64,000 nucleotides of DNA from Phreatobacter aquaticus (GTDB lineage Bacteria > Pseudomonadota > Alphaproteobacteria > Rhizobiales > Phreatobacteraceae), in the NCBI RefSeq assembly GCF_005160265.1, contig NZ_CP039865.1, positions 4,302,828 through 4,366,827 on the forward strand, read 5' to 3'. This document shows, piece after piece, positions 44,824 to 55,015 of the stretch (its first letter is position 1; each line of letters starts with the position of its first letter). Both the position numbers and the translations under genes were made by a program. The notes under the pieces were generated by a model. It was not told where the DNA came from. It searched no databases and saw nothing but the letters and a program-made list of their open reading frames with translations.

Positions 44824-45036
44824 TCAGCGCGCGACCGTCTGCGCGCGGATGGCGCGGGCGACGAACCAGGCGACCGGGATTGCCAGTGCCACCCCGATAC
44901 CGGCGGCGGCGGGAATGGTCGTCATGCCAAGGTCGTAGAGCGACGGCGTCGCCATGACGACGACCATGAGGGCACCCGCAAGCACCGTCGCGGCGAGCAT
45001 GAACATCAGAATGAAGAGATTGAGCATGGAATCCAT
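44824..45036 (-). CDS. Small two-helix membrane protein
   Basis: A 70-residue protein with two helices: LFILMFMLAATVLAGALMVV and a second ending in IPVAWFVARAIRA. Short proteins of this layout recur in rhizobial genomes; some are mislabelled CTP synthetase in databases. It has no enzyme domain. Start could also be the ATG at 45027. Confidence 0.6.
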   Translation of the reverse strand: MDSMLNLFILMFMLAATVLAGALMVVVMATPSLYDLGMTTIPAAAGIGVALAIPVAWFVARAIRAQTVAR

Positions 45037-45128
45037 CCACCAGGGGCGGGGGTAGGATTCGTATCATCTTATTTTCGCAGATGCGCATTGAGACCGGTCA
45101 ATGACCGGCCTCCGCATGCGGGCAGATA

Positions 45129-45908
45129 TCAGCCGCGCGCGACCTGCAGCGCGTTCTGGGCGCCACCGCGCACCATCAGCGTGTCGTTGACCAGCGTGAT
45201 GAAGCCCCAGCCCTCCGCCGCGAGTTCCTTCGCGCGGGCCGGGCTCGGTGCATAGCAACCGGTGAGCTTGCCGGCCTTGTCAGCCGCCGCCTTGATCTTG
45301 GCGAAGGCCTCCTTGACCACCTGGTTGTTCGGGTCGAGTTTCTCGCCCTTGAGCAGGGTGATCGACAGGTCGGAGGGACCGGCGAACACGCCGTCAATGC
45401 CCGGAACCGCCAGGATGTCGTCGACCGCGGCCAGCGCCGCCGTGGTCTCGATCATGGCCAGCGTCACCGTCATGGTGTTCGCCTTCTGCAGGTACTCCTG
45501 CTGATCCATGCCGGTCAGCTGCACGAAGCGGTTGCCGCCCCAGGAGCGGTCCCCGAGCGGAGGATATTTCACGGCCGAGGCAAACTTCCTGGCATCTGCG
45601 ACCGAATTGATCATCGGTGCGATGATGATCTCGGCGCCGACATCGAGCAGACGGGCACCATCGCCGAAAGCATCGAGCGCGATGCGCACACCGGCCGGCT
45701 TACCGGCATGGTTGACCGCCGAGATGCCGCGCATGGCCGACAACAGGTCGATGGAAGAGTGCTGCATGTCGAAGGTGACGGCATCGAAGCCCTCGCGCGC
45801 CACCAGATCGGCGAGCAGCGGCTCGGGCATGCTCATCCAGGCCGTGAACAGGCTTTCGCCAGCGCGCAGACGGGCGGCGAGTTCATAGGGCTTCGGTGTC
45901 GTGCGCAT
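45129..45908 (-). CDS. HpcH/HpaI aldolase family protein
   Basis: A 259-residue metal-dependent aldolase: GFDAVTFDMQHSSID, IIIAPMINSVADARKF, ALAMIETTAALAAVDDI with the metal-binding glutamate, and IDGVFAGPSDLSITL. Family members cleave 2-keto-4-hydroxy acids. The start at 45908 has GGGAGGA upstream. No pathway genes are adjacent, so the substrate is open. Confidence 0.88.
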   Translation of the reverse strand: MRTTPKPYELAARLRAGESLFTAWMSMPEPLLADLVAREGFDAVTFDMQHSSIDLLSAMRGISAVNHAGKPAGVRIALDAFGDGARLLDVGAEIIIAPMINSVADARKFASAVKYPPLGDRSWGGNRFVQLTGMDQQEYLQKANTMTVTLAMIETTAALAAVDDILAVPGIDGVFAGPSDLSITLLKGEKLDPNNQVVKEAFAKIKAAADKAGKLTGCYAPSPARAKELAAEGWGFITLVNDTLMVRGGAQNALQVARG

Positions 45909-46084
45909 GCGGTATCCTCCCGGGGTTTTTTCCAAACTGGCCGGGATCGGGGCGATCCGTCAACGTTCCGGTCCGCGCGTGGCCGGGCTGTGAAATGCAT
46001 GGCTTGCCACGGCCGCAGCAATTCCCAACGCTCTCTTAACGCTTTGCCGCCAAAATCCCGCCTTCAGTTGCGTCAAGGTTCACC

Positions 46085-46972
46085 ATGCGTATCACCTTCG
46101 GTTCGCAGTCCTTCGACCCCCTGGCGGGCATGAGCCACCCTGTTGCCCTCCCGTCCGACCTGCCGAGCCGCGCGCCCGTCGTAATTGTGTTCGATTCCGG
46201 CCTCGGCGGCCTGACCGTCCAGCGCGAGCTTGCCAGGGCCCGCCCCGACGCCCGCTTCGTCTATTGCGCCGATGATGCCGCCTTTCCCTATGGCGCGCTC
46301 TCGGAGGCGCATCTGGTCGCCCGCGTCGGCGCCGTGATGGAGCGCCTGATCGCCGCCCACCGTCCTGATTGCGTGGTGATCGCCTGCAACACCGCGTCCA
46401 CGCTGGTCCTGCCGCACCTGCGCGCCCGCTTCGCCCTGCCCTTCGTCGGCACCGTGCCGGCGATCAAGCCGGCCTGCGAGCAATCCGCGAGCCGGATGGT
46501 CAGCGTGCTGGCAACGCCTGGAACAGTTGCCCGCGACTATACGAAAGCGCTGATCGCGGAATTCGGTCGCGGCTGCTCTGTGACGCTGGTGGGCGCGACC
46601 CGGCTCGCCGGCCTCGCCGAGGCGGTGATGCGCGGCGAAGCCCCGGACGATCAGGCGATCGCGGCCGAGATCGCCCCCTGCTTCGTCGAGGAGGACGGCG
46701 CCCGCACCGATACGGTGGTGCTGGCCTGCACCCATTATCCGTTGCTGACCGAGGCCTACCGGCGTCTCGCGCCCTGGCCGGTGACCTTTCTCGATCCGGC
46801 TCCGGCCATTGCCCGCCGGCTGACGCAGATCCTCGGACCTGCCCGCGGGTTTGACATTCCAGCCCCGGGCGTGGCCTTGCTGACCGGCGGCGCGGCCCAT
46901 TCCGCCCTGGCACCGGTCTTTTCCGGCTTCGGCTTCGGCGAAACCCTGATCGAACCGCTGCCGCTTCATTGA
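46085..46972 (+). CDS. murI: Glutamate racemase
   Basis: A 295-residue enzyme. The catalytic pair of cysteines is in VIACNTAST and LACTHYPLL; the substrate-binding VFDSGLGGLTVQREL and YCADDAAFPYG follow. It makes D-glutamate for peptidoglycan. It runs on the same strand as rpsD, 176 bases downstream. Confidence 0.94.
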   Translation: MRITFGSQSFDPLAGMSHPVALPSDLPSRAPVVIVFDSGLGGLTVQRELARARPDARFVYCADDAAFPYGALSEAHLVARVGAVMERLIAAHRPDCVVIACNTASTLVLPHLRARFALPFVGTVPAIKPACEQSASRMVSVLATPGTVARDYTKALIAEFGRGCSVTLVGATRLAGLAEAVMRGEAPDDQAIAAEIAPCFVEEDGARTDTVVLACTHYPLLTEAYRRLAPWPVTFLDPAPAIARRLTQILGPARGFDIPAPGVALLTGGAAHSALAPVFSGFGFGETLIEPLPLH

Positions 46973-47012
46973 CATCGTGAGGGCGGGTCTGTAAGGACGC
47001 CGCTTCCCAGTT

Positions 47013-47044
47013 GGTCGCTCACCCGAGTGACCGGCCGGGTTTTT
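47013..47044 (+). terminator. Possible attenuator or terminator in the rpsD leader
   Basis: GGTCGCTC-ACCC-GAGTGACC forms an eight-pair hairpin; overlapping it, ACCCG can instead pair with CGGGT just before TTTTT. The two structures exclude each other. It may end murI transcription or attenuate rpsD. Confidence 0.35.
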
Positions 47045-47148
47045 ACGCACCCGCGATCGGATCTTGCGTCCGGTCTGTCGTCTCCCCATCCGGGGATGAA
47101 GAGGAGGGCGCGTTTCCTGTCGAAAGACAAAAACAAAGGGAACACGCG

Positions 47149-47766
47149 ATGTCGAAGCGTCATGCTGCGAAATACAAGATCGACCGCCGGATGGGCCAGA
47201 ATATCTGGGGTCGTCCGAAGAGCCCGGTCAACAAGCGCGAATACGGCCCCGGCCAGCACGGCCAGCGCCGCAAGAGCAAGGTCTCGGACTTCGGCACCCA
47301 GCTGAAGGCCAAGCAGAAGCTCAAGGGCTATTACGGCAACATTTCCGAGAAGCAGTTCCGCGCCACCTATACCGAGGCCGTCCGCGTCAAGGGCGATACC
47401 GGTGAGAACCTGATCGGCCTGCTCGAGCGCCGCCTGGACGCGGTGGTCTACCGCGCCAAGTTCGTGCCGACCGTGTTCGCCGCGCGCCAGTTCGTCAACC
47501 ACGGCCACATCAAGATCAATGGCCGCCGCGTCAACATCCCCTCCTACAAGGTCAAGATCGGCGACGTGATCGAGATCAAGGAGGCCTCGCGCCAGATGGC
47601 TCTCGTGATCGAGGCCTCCCAGTCGGGCGAGCGCGACACGCCGGACTATCTCGAGGTCGACCACGGCAAGATGACCGTCAAGATGTCGCGTATCCCGACG
47701 CTGACGGAAGTCCCCTACCCCGTGCAGATGGAACCCTCGCTGGTCGTCGAGTTCTATTCGCGCTGA
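47149..47766 (+). CDS. rpsD: 30S ribosomal protein S4
   Basis: A 205-residue ribosomal protein: [30 protein letters not shown], the S4 RNA-binding [28 protein letters not shown] region, and the typical basic tail. It binds 16S rRNA early in 30S assembly. The start at 47149 has AAAGGGAA upstream. In many bacteria S4 is a translational autoregulator. Confidence 0.98.
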   Translation: MSKRHAAKYKIDRRMGQNIWGRPKSPVNKREYGPGQHGQRRKSKVSDFGTQLKAKQKLKGYYGNISEKQFRATYTEAVRVKGDTGENLIGLLERRLDAVVYRAKFVPTVFAARQFVNHGHIKINGRRVNIPSYKVKIGDVIEIKEASRQMALVIEASQSGERDTPDYLEVDHGKMTVKMSRIPTLTEVPYPVQMEPSLVVEFYSR

Positions 47767-47795
47767 TCTCTCGGGCTTCTGCCCGGACAGACGAC

Positions 47796-47822
47796 AAGGC
47801 CGCCCTCGGGCGGCCTTTTTTG
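47796..47822 (+). terminator. Rho-independent terminator of rpsD
   Basis: AAGGCCGCC, loop CTC, GGGCGGCCTT then TTTTTT, 30 bases after the rpsD stop. Confidence 0.88.
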
Positions 47823-47870
47823 TTGGTGCGGTGGGTTAAAGCTTGCTCTGCCGATCGTCTCTCCGACGCC

Positions 47871-48485
47871 TCACGGCGTCTCGCGATCGATCGGCCAGTG
47901 CTTGAACACGTCCGTCGCCTCACAGCGCGCGCTGTGGGCGGCAAGCGCCGGGAAGGCATCCGGCGCCACCACGTCGGGGATGGTGAAGCGGATGAAGCCC
48001 CAGGCGACCGCAGCACCGATGGCGCCATGGGTCCACGGCTCCGGTGCCTTGCCGAACGTGTCAGCCGCCATGACATCGAGCGCCGCCAGTGCCTCGTGCA
48101 ATTGCTCTCCCACCCGCTCGAGCCAGGGCTGATAGCGGATCGCCTCCGGCCGCTTGCGCTCGTACTCGATGGCGATCGCCTTTTCGCAGGTGACGATGGC
48201 GAGCGCCGTTGCGCGAAGGTCGGTCACCCGCGCCCTGGCGTCCTTCGGCCTCAGGCTGCGGCCCGCGACATCCTCGATATGTTCGATGATCAGCTGCGAT
48301 TCCATCAGCACCGTGCCGTCGTCGGCCACCAGGCTCGGCGCCTTGATCAGCGGATTGATGGCCCGGAACCGGTCCATATGCCGGAACACCGAGACCGACT
48401 GGTGCTCGAACGGCACACCGAGGATCGTGCCGGCGATTGCCGCGCGGCGGACATAGGGACTGTCGAGCATTCCGACGAGCAGCAT
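47871..48485 (-). CDS. Glutathione S-transferase family protein
   Basis: A 204-residue GST. The N-terminal thioredoxin fold reads MLLVGMLDSPYVRRAAIAG with the catalytic-site serine in SPYVRR, followed by KAPSLVADDGTVLMESQ. The C-terminal helical domain is present. The start at 48485 has GGAGG upstream. The substrate is unknown. It converges with rpsD. Confidence 0.85.
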   Translation of the reverse strand: MLLVGMLDSPYVRRAAIAGTILGVPFEHQSVSVFRHMDRFRAINPLIKAPSLVADDGTVLMESQLIIEHIEDVAGRSLRPKDARARVTDLRATALAIVTCEKAIAIEYERKRPEAIRYQPWLERVGEQLHEALAALDVMAADTFGKAPEPWTHGAIGAAVAWGFIRFTIPDVVAPDAFPALAAHSARCEATDVFKHWPIDRETP

Positions 48486-48588
48486 GGGGGCCTCCAGGCG
48501 GGTTTCGCCAGAGGGTGCTCGAAACGGGCCCGCTCGACAAATGGAAGTGTCTGATGGGCCGTTCAGGAGAATTGATGAATGGGTGCGC

Positions 48589-49773
48589 TCACCAGGAGCG
48601 GCGCGGGCCATCGTCGATGTGCAGGAGGCCGTTGCGGTAGCGCTTCACGCCACCGAGGTCATGACGCTGCCGCAGATAGGCGAGAACGGCTGCGCCATCG
48701 CCGGAGACGCGGAAATCGGCAGCGCGGCAATCCTTGTGGTAGGAGCCGCGGAACTCGTCGGTCCGCACGAACCTTCCATTGCCGCGATGCGTGGAGCGCA
48801 CGAGGATCGGGCCGAACCGCAGCGCGACATCGTTCAGTGCCCGCCGTACGGGCGCCGGCAGGCAGGCGAGCGGCACGCCCGGATCGGGCATGACGCGCTC
48901 GCCGGCAATGCCGAGATTGCGTTCGACGGCGGCGGCGCCCGGGACGTAGCGCGGCCAGTCAGCCGTGCCGCCCTGGGGCGGCAGCGAGGCGAGGACGGGA
49001 CCGGTCGCGCGCGTCGGCGAGGTCACGACCTGGGGCGCCATGCCGGCAGGCGCGCCAGCGGGGCCGGCGGGAATGACCATCGTGGTCGCCGTGCCGGCGG
49101 ACGACAGCACCACCGGCGTGGATGAGGCGGAGGCAAGCGTCGGACCTGTGCCGGGCACGGGCGACGGCGCGACGGATCCACGAAGCTCGCCAGGGCGGGC
49201 CGGCGGCACAGGCGCGGCAAAGGCGATGGTGCGCTCGGGCAAGGCGGGCGGCTGCGGCGCCGGCTGGGAGGTTGCCGCGGCAATCGCCTCGGCGCCGCTC
49301 TGGCGGTTGGACCGCACATAGGCGCCGGGAATGATCACCTGATCGCGGCGATCGTCGTCGGGATAATCATCGGCGCGGCTGGTCTCGACCGGGGCGGCAG
49401 GCGGCTCGACCACCGGCTGTGCCATGCCCGCAGGCTGAGGGGCGACGACACCGGCTGCAACTGGAGGTGGCGCGGAGGCCTGGGTGATGACGGGCCGGGG
49501 CGCATCGATCGGACGCGGCAGCGGAAGCGGCGCGTGAAGCACCGGCATCGCCGCGGCTGCGGAAGGCACTGTCCCGCCGACGGCGGGCTGAGGTGCGGCC
49601 AGACGTGGCGCGGGAGCGATGAAGGTGGGCGACAGAAGATCGAGCGGCGCATTGGCGGCGCCACCGCTCGCCTGAAATCCAGGACGCTGCTGAGCCACAA
49701 GCGGCCCAACGGTCGCAAGCAGCAGGCCGACGGTCGTCGCAAGCGACCGGGTATGTCGAAAGTGCACGGCCAT
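48589..49773 (-). CDS. Secreted M15-like (YcbK) peptidase with low-complexity linker
   Basis: A 394-residue protein with a signal peptide of about 27 residues. About residues 30-285 are a proline/alanine-rich low-complexity stretch (many PxPAxP and VVxPP segments), followed by a C-terminal domain: RFGPILVRSTHRGN, SYHKDCRAADFRVSG and GVKRYRNGLLHIDDGPRRSW. The pair SxHxxCxAxD and HID resembles the M15 zinc-peptidase motif SxHxxGxAxD, with cysteine in place of glycine. Such enzymes cut or trim peptidoglycan. The long linker could span the periplasm. Confidence 0.75.
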   Translation of the reverse strand: MAVHFRHTRSLATTVGLLLATVGPLVAQQRPGFQASGGAANAPLDLLSPTFIAPAPRLAAPQPAVGGTVPSAAAAMPVLHAPLPLPRPIDAPRPVITQASAPPPVAAGVVAPQPAGMAQPVVEPPAAPVETSRADDYPDDDRRDQVIIPGAYVRSNRQSGAEAIAAATSQPAPQPPALPERTIAFAAPVPPARPGELRGSVAPSPVPGTGPTLASASSTPVVLSSAGTATTMVIPAGPAGAPAGMAPQVVTSPTRATGPVLASLPPQGGTADWPRYVPGAAAVERNLGIAGERVMPDPGVPLACLPAPVRRALNDVALRFGPILVRSTHRGNGRFVRTDEFRGSYHKDCRAADFRVSGDGAAVLAYLRQRHDLGGVKRYRNGLLHIDDGPRRSW

Positions 49774-50005
49774 GCGGCTGGCGGGATCCCTTGCTTGCGA
49801 TCGCTCATGCGATCATGGGCTTGGTCAAATCTGACCTGTCGGCAACACCACGGGCCTATTCCCGGGGTGCCACCACGGACAGGGGAACCGCTGCATGCGA
49901 ACCCCGCTAAGCCGCCTCTCTCGCAACCGAGTGTGGCGAAATCCGGGCGAATGTGACGGCCGTTCGTCGGACCGTCACGTCAGCACAGGATCGGTGCCGG
50001 CCGAT

Positions 50006-50347
50006 TCAGCTGGCGGTTTCGCGCACCGCCACGCCGTTGGTCTTCATCAGCTCAACGAGTTCGCCGGACTGGAACATCTCGCGGGTGATGTCGCAGCCGC
50101 CGATGAACTCGCCCTTGACGTAAAGCTGGGGAATGGTCGGCCAGTTGGAATAGTCCTTGATGCCCTGGCGGATCTCGTCGTTGTCGAGCACGTTCACGCC
50201 TTTGAACGGCACGCCGAGATAGTCGAGAATCTGGACGACCTGGCCGGAAAAGCCGCACATCGGGAACTGCGGCGTTCCCTTCATGAACAGCACGACATCG
50301 CCGGACTTCACTTCGGCGTCGATCTTGGCATGGGCTGGAGTGGTCAT
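50006..50347 (-). CDS. grxD: Monothiol glutaredoxin
   Basis: A 113-residue glutaredoxin with CGFS active site (PMCGFSGQ), KGTPQFP and [19 protein letters not shown]. Monothiol glutaredoxins carry Fe-S clusters, often in a complex with BolA, which is encoded 44 bases upstream on the same strand. It is downstream of bolA and purL. Confidence 0.95.
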   Translation of the reverse strand: MTTPAHAKIDAEVKSGDVVLFMKGTPQFPMCGFSGQVVQILDYLGVPFKGVNVLDNDEIRQGIKDYSNWPTIPQLYVKGEFIGGCDITREMFQSGELVELMKTNGVAVRETAS

Positions 50348-50391
50348 AGCTGTCTCTCGCTTGGGCGGGGTCAAGGCCCGCCTCCTCCTGA

Positions 50392-50625
50392 TCAGGTAGG
50401 CGCGCTGGTGGTCAGCGCAAGGGCATGCAGCACACCGCCCATATTGCCCTTGAGGGCAGCATAGACGAGCTGATGTTGTTGCACACGCGACTTGCCGCGG
50501 AAAGCCTCGGAGACAACCGTCGCCGCATAGTGGTCGCCGTCGCCCGCGAGATCCTTGATCTCGACGCGGGCGTCCGGAAGCGCTTCCTTGATCATCCGCT
50601 CGATTTCGGCGGCCGCCATCGCCAT
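50392..50625 (-). CDS. bolA: BolA family protein
   Basis: A 77-residue protein with the BolA fold: [19 protein letters not shown], the conserved [20 protein letters not shown] containing the potential Fe-S ligand histidine, and a short tail. It is in the same run as grxD, consistent with a GrxD-BolA complex. It begins 18 bases after purL. Confidence 0.93.
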   Translation of the reverse strand: MAMAAAEIERMIKEALPDARVEIKDLAGDGDHYAATVVSEAFRGKSRVQQHQLVYAALKGNMGGVLHALALTTSAPT

Positions 50626-50643
50626 TGTCTGTCTCCTAAGTCG

Positions 50644-52854
50644 TCAGGCCGCGCGCGCCATATAGGCCGGCAGCCACGACTCGAATGCCGTGCTCAAGTC
50701 CTTGATCATCATGGGTTCGTCGCCCGGCAGGGTCAACGCATTCCCGCCGGTCTCGCCGATCCGGGCGAGGAACAGGCCGGCGCCGGCCGCGCGGGTGGCA
50801 AGCTCCTCGACATGGGCCGGCGGCACCACCAGCACATAGCGCGCCTGATCCTCGCCGAACCACAGCGCGTGGGCCGGGACCTCATTGGGAACGGCATCGA
50901 CGGTGATCCCGAGGCCGGCCGCGATCGCCATTTCGGCGAGCGAGACGGCGAGGCCACCGTCGGACACGTCGTGGCAGGCGTTGAGCAGACCATCGCCGAT
51001 CAGGCCGCGCACAAACTCGCCGTGGCGCTTTTCGAGGGCCAGGTCGACTGGCGGCGGAGCGCCCTCCTCCCGGCCGCAGATATCGCGCAGATAGACCGAC
51101 TGGCCGAGCCAACCATCCGTCTTGCCCAGCACGAAGACCACATCGCCGGCGATCTTCGCCGCGATGCCGACGCTCTTGGTGAAATCGGCAATGACGCCGA
51201 CGCCACCAATGGTCGGGGTCGGCAGGATCGCCCGGCCATGGGTCTCGTTGTAAAGAGAGACATTGCCGGACACGACGGGATAGTCGAGGGCGAGGCAGGC
51301 CTCGCCAATACCCCGGATGCAGCCGACAAGCTGCCCCATGGTCTCGGGCTTCTCGGGATTGCCGAAGTTCAGATTGTCGGTGATGGCGAGCGGCGTCGCG
51401 CCAACCGCGGACAGGTTGCGGTAGGTCTCGGCCACCGCCTGCTTACCGCCCTCGAACGGATCGGCCTCGCAATAACGCGGCGTCACGTCGGAGGTCATGG
51501 CGAGGCCCTTCGGCCCGTTCTCGACGCGCACGACGGCGGCATCACCGCCGGGGCGCTGGACCGTGTTGCCGAGAATGATCGAGTCATATTGCTCGTAAAC
51601 CCAGCGCTTGGAGCAGAGCTCCGGCATCGCCATCAGCTTCATCAGAGCCTTCGACGTCGACATGGGCGCCGTCACGCTGGCCGCCTCGATCACCGGCTTC
51701 TTCGGCGTCGGCACATGCGGGCGATCGTAGAGCGGCGCCTCATCGCCGAGCTCCTTGATCGGCAGGTCAGCCTTCACCTCGCCATTGAGCTTCACCACGA
51801 AGCGCAGCGTGTCGGTGGTGTGGCCGATGACAGCGAAATCGAGGCCCCACTTGCGGAAGATGGCCTTGGCCTCCTCTTCCTTCTCGGGCTTCAGCACCAT
51901 GAGCATGCGCTCCTGGCTTTCCGACAGCATCATCTCATAGGCGGTCATGCCGGGCTCGCGGCACGGCACGTTTTCCAGGTGCAGCTCGATGCCGAGATCG
52001 CCCTTGGCGCCCATCTCGACCGCCGAGCAGGTCAGGCCGGCAGCCCCCATGTCCTGGATCGCATTGACGCAATCCCCGGCCATGATCTCGAGGCAGGCTT
52101 CCAGCAGCAGCTTTTCCGCAAAGGGATCGCCGACCTGCACGGTCGGGCGCTTTTCCTCCGCACCTTCGCCGAATTCGGCAGACGCCATGGTCGCGCCATG
52201 GATGCCATCACGACCGGTCTTGGATCCGAGATAGACGATCGGCATGCCGATGCCGGTCGCCTTGGCGTAGAAGATGCCGTCTGTGCGTGCGAGACCGACC
52301 GCCATGGCATTGACCAGGCAATTGCCGTCATAGCGCGTGTGGAAGCCGACCTGCCCGCCGACGGTAGGCACGCCGAAGGAATTGCCATAGCCGCCGATGC
52401 CGGCCACCACGCCCGCCACCAGATGGCGGGTCTTGGGGTGCTCGGGGTCACCGAAGCGGAGCGCGTTCAAGGCCGCGATCGGCCTGGCCCCCATGGTGAA
52501 GACGTCGCGGAGGATGCCGCCGACACCCGTTCCCGCGCCCTGATAGGGCTCGATATAGGAGGGATGGTTGTGGCTCTCCATCTTGAAGACCGCGGCAAGC
52601 CCGTCGCCGATATCGATCACGCCGGCATTCTCGCCCGGCCCCTGGATCACCCAGGGCGCCTTGGTCGGCAGGCCCTTCAGGTGGAGGCGGCTCGACTTGT
52701 ACGAACAATGCTCGTTCCACATGGCCGAGAAGATGCCGAGCTCGGTGAAGGTCGGCTCGCGGCCGATCAGCTCGAGGATGCGCTGATACTCGTCCGGCTT
52801 CAGCCCATGGCTCGCCACCAGGTCCGGGGTGATCTTCGGCTCGTTCGCGGTCAT
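50644..52854 (-). CDS. purL: Phosphoribosylformylglycinamidine synthase, large subunit
   Basis: A 736-residue small-type Pur[16 protein letters not shown], the ATP site [30 protein letters not shown], and the second half with [13 protein letters not shown]. It makes FGAM from FGAR with ATP and glutamine-derived ammonia, needing PurQ and PurS. The start at 52854 fits the family N-terminus; a long upstream open frame is not conserved. Confidence 0.96.
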   Translation of the reverse strand: MTANEPKITPDLVASHGLKPDEYQRILELIGREPTFTELGIFSAMWNEHCSYKSSRLHLKGLPTKAPWVIQGPGENAGVIDIGDGLAAVFKMESHNHPSYIEPYQGAGTGVGGILRDVFTMGARPIAALNALRFGDPEHPKTRHLVAGVVAGIGGYGNSFGVPTVGGQVGFHTRYDGNCLVNAMAVGLARTDGIFYAKATGIGMPIVYLGSKTGRDGIHGATMASAEFGEGAEEKRPTVQVGDPFAEKLLLEACLEIMAGDCVNAIQDMGAAGLTCSAVEMGAKGDLGIELHLENVPCREPGMTAYEMMLSESQERMLMVLKPEKEEEAKAIFRKWGLDFAVIGHTTDTLRFVVKLNGEVKADLPIKELGDEAPLYDRPHVPTPKKPVIEAASVTAPMSTSKALMKLMAMPELCSKRWVYEQYDSIILGNTVQRPGGDAAVVRVENGPKGLAMTSDVTPRYCEADPFEGGKQAVAETYRNLSAVGATPLAITDNLNFGNPEKPETMGQLVGCIRGIGEACLALDYPVVSGNVSLYNETHGRAILPTPTIGGVGVIADFTKSVGIAAKIAGDVVFVLGKTDGWLGQSVYLRDICGREEGAPPPVDLALEKRHGEFVRGLIGDGLLNACHDVSDGGLAVSLAEMAIAAGLGITVDAVPNEVPAHALWFGEDQARYVLVVPPAHVEELATRAAGAGLFLARIGETGGNALTLPGDEPMMIKDLSTAFESWLPAYMARAA

Positions 52855-52886
52855 TCCGGGATTCCCAATTGGCGCGAGACCGCGCC

Positions 52887-53276
52887 TCAGATCATTTTCA
52901 GGACGATGGCGATCAGGCTGCCGACGGTAAGCACCGCAACCGCGGCAAACTGGACCATGAAGCCGGTTCCGCGCTTGGACGGATCCTTGGCATAGGACAG
53001 CATGTAGAGGACGCGGCCGACGATCCAGACGAGGCCGAGGGCCACTGCATAGCGGTCGCCGACATAGAGTGCGAAGAGCCAGAGGGGCGCGAGGAACAGC
53101 GGCAGCCATTCCAGCGTGTTCATCTGGACGCGGTAGAGCCGCTCGAACATCTCGTTGCCGGTGACCGCCGGCGCCTTGACGCCGTAGCGCCCACGTGCGG
53201 CGCCCACCTGCAACCCCATGACGAAATAGACGAGCAGCGCGGCGATCGTGACGAGGGCCGTCAGGTTATAGGTCAT
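52887..53276 (-). CDS. MAPEG family membrane protein
   Basis: A 129-residue protein of four helices: [57 protein letters not shown] and the last helix. The residues Arg-x-x-x-Asn-x-x-Glu are those of MAPEG glutathione-dependent enzymes. It is placed between purQ and purL on the same strand, an unusual insertion. Alternative start TTG at 53282. Confidence 0.88.
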   Translation of the reverse strand: MTYNLTALVTIAALLVYFVMGLQVGAARGRYGVKAPAVTGNEMFERLYRVQMNTLEWLPLFLAPLWLFALYVGDRYAVALGLVWIVGRVLYMLSYAKDPSKRGTGFMVQFAAVAVLTVGSLIAIVLKMI

Positions 53277-53289
53277 GGACAACGGATCC

Positions 53290-53988
53290 TCAGGCTGTCT
53301 GCAGGGAGTCGGTCAGGCTCTCGAACAGCGCCCGTCCGTCGGTCGAACCGATCGCCGGATCAACGTGGTTTTCCGGGTGTGGCATCATGCCGAGCACACG
53401 GCGATTGTCGGAGACGATGCCGGCAATGGCGTTCATCGCGCCGTTGATATTGGTCTTGGGCGCAACCACGCCCGATGCGTCGCAATAGCGGAACACGACC
53501 TGCCCTTCGCCCTCGATCCGCTTCAGCGTCTCGTCGTCGGCGATATAATTGCCCTCGCCATGGGCCACCGGCACCTCGATCACCGCGCCGGCATTGTAGC
53601 GGCGCGTATAGGGCGTGTCGGACCGCTCGACCTTGAGGTGAACGTTGCGGGCGATGAACTTGAGCTGGGAATTGCGCATCAGCACGCCCGGCAGGAGGCC
53701 CGCCTCACACAGGATCTGGAAGCCGTTGCAGACGCCGAGCACCAGGCCGCCCTTCGCCGCATGGGCGCGCACCGCATCCATGATGGCGGCGCGGGCGGCG
53801 ATCGCGCCACAACGCAGATAGTCGCCATAGGAGAAGCCGCCCGGCAGGACGACGAGGTCGGTGCCGGCGGGCAGCGCCGTATCGGCATGCCAGACCAGGG
53901 CCGGCTTCACGCCGGATGTCAGTTCCAGCGCATAGGCAATGTCACGCTCGCGATTGGAACCGGGGAAGACGACGACGGCGGCTTTCAT
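53290..53988 (-). CDS. purQ: Phosphoribosylformylglycinamidine synthase, glutaminase subunit
   Basis: A 232-residue class I glutamine amidotransferase. The nucleophile is in [30 protein letters not shown] and, near the end, [11 protein letters not shown] carry the other catalytic-site residues. It supplies ammonia to PurL and is 26 bases downstream of purS. Confidence 0.96.
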   Translation of the reverse strand: MKAAVVVFPGSNRERDIAYALELTSGVKPALVWHADTALPAGTDLVVLPGGFSYGDYLRCGAIAARAAIMDAVRAHAAKGGLVLGVCNGFQILCEAGLLPGVLMRNSQLKFIARNVHLKVERSDTPYTRRYNAGAVIEVPVAHGEGNYIADDETLKRIEGEGQVVFRYCDASGVVAPKTNINGAMNAIAGIVSDNRRVLGMMPHPENHVDPAIGSTDGRALFESLTDSLQTA

Positions 53989-54014
53989 GGGGCGGGCATC
54001 CTCTCAAGCAGCGG

Positions 54015-54254
54015 TCAGGCGATCTCGATGCGATAGTTCTCGACCACCGTATTGGCGAGCAGCTTCTCGCACGCGGTCTTGATGGCAGCCTCAGCGGCCG
54101 CCTTGTCGGAACCGGTGAGCTCGAGGTCGAACACCTTGCCCTGGCGGACGCTGGCCACGCCGTCGATGCCGAGGCTCTTCAGCGCGCCTTCGATGGCCTT
54201 GCCCTGGGGATCGAGAACGCCGGTCTTCAGCGTGACGGTGACGCGGGCTTTCAT
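54015..54254 (-). CDS. purS: Phosphoribosylformylglycinamidine synthase, PurS subunit
   Basis: A 79-residue protein: MKARVTVTLKTGVLDPQGKAI, LKSLGIDGVASVRQGKVFDLEL and the C-terminal ACEKLLANTVVENYRIE. PurS joins PurL and PurQ in one complex. It starts the purS-purQ-MAPEG-purL-bolA-grxD run. Confidence 0.95.
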   Translation of the reverse strand: MKARVTVTLKTGVLDPQGKAIEGALKSLGIDGVASVRQGKVFDLELTGSDKAAAEAAIKTACEKLLANTVVENYRIEIA

Positions 54255-54405
54255 CGGCGGCGCTCCTGAGGCGGCAGGGTCTGGATGCGCTCCGTCTAGA
54301 CTGTGGCGGCGCAGCAATCAATGCGAAGCACGCGCACAAGGGTGCAAAAGCCTCCTCCGGGGCAGCAAATGTGGAACGGCTGTACCTCCGGCCGCCTGCT
54401 GCCGC

Positions 54406-54933
54406 TCACGGCATCTGCGCCACCAGCATCACGACCGGCAGGAACTGGTCCATATTGGCGCGCGCATCCCGCTCGCGATCAGCCGAACTGACGACACTGA
54501 AGCTGCGGCGACCATCCGAGAAGAGCGTCGCGATGTAATATTGCTCGCTGCCATTGGTGCGGCGGATCAGCTTCACGGTGGTGAAGATCGTGGTGTCGCG
54601 CACCGTCCGCTGGCCGATCTCGACCACTTCGACGGCCCGCAGATTGCCATTGCTCTGTTCCACCATCCGCTGGTTGGTCAAGGCATTGGAGCGCTCGAAC
54701 GACTCGAACGACATCATCGGCCCGTCGCGCTGCTGGCGGTAACTGACGACGGAATTGGTGGCGCAGGTGGCCGCCTGGCAGCGATAGAACACCGTACCCG
54801 TCTCGGCGACATTGCGCTGCCAGCCCTCCGGCGTCACCGCGATGCCCTGTGCCAGAGCCGGCAGGCTGGCGAAGGCGACAACGAGAAGGGCCAGGATCTG
54901 CAGGGTGAATTTCGGCGGGGCGATTCGGCGCAT
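54406..54933 (-). CDS. Secreted protein of unknown function
   Basis: A 175-residue protein with a signal peptide of about 29 residues (ends PALAQG). It has two cysteines (FYRCQAATCATN), giving one likely disulfide, and a series of short strands. It resembles invasion-associated IalB-like proteins loosely but lacks the full cysteine pattern. The start at 54933 has GAGG upstream. Confidence 0.6.
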   Translation of the reverse strand: MRRIAPPKFTLQILALLVVAFASLPALAQGIAVTPEGWQRNVAETGTVFYRCQAATCATNSVVSYRQQRDGPMMSFESFERSNALTNQRMVEQSNGNLRAVEVVEIGQRTVRDTTIFTTVKLIRRTNGSEQYYIATLFSDGRRSFSVVSSADRERDARANMDQFLPVVMLVAQMP

Positions 54934-55015
54934 GGCGGCCTCGGATGATCCAGTTGGCATGACCCGAAGCTCTAAGACCGCAGCGTTTCCGTCCGATGCC
55001 GCCCAACCCAAGCGC

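Noticed and set aside
44824-45036. CTP synthetase
   Set aside because: The 70-residue two-helix protein has none of the CTP synthase domains; the label on look-alikes is a database error.
50425-52995. A plus-strand open frame of about 856 codons opposite purL
   Set aside because: Arg/His/Gly-rich shadow of a strongly supported purine gene.
54406-54933. Invasion-associated locus B protein
   Set aside because: The cysteine spacing and core strands do not match closely enough to name the family; kept as secreted protein of unknown function.
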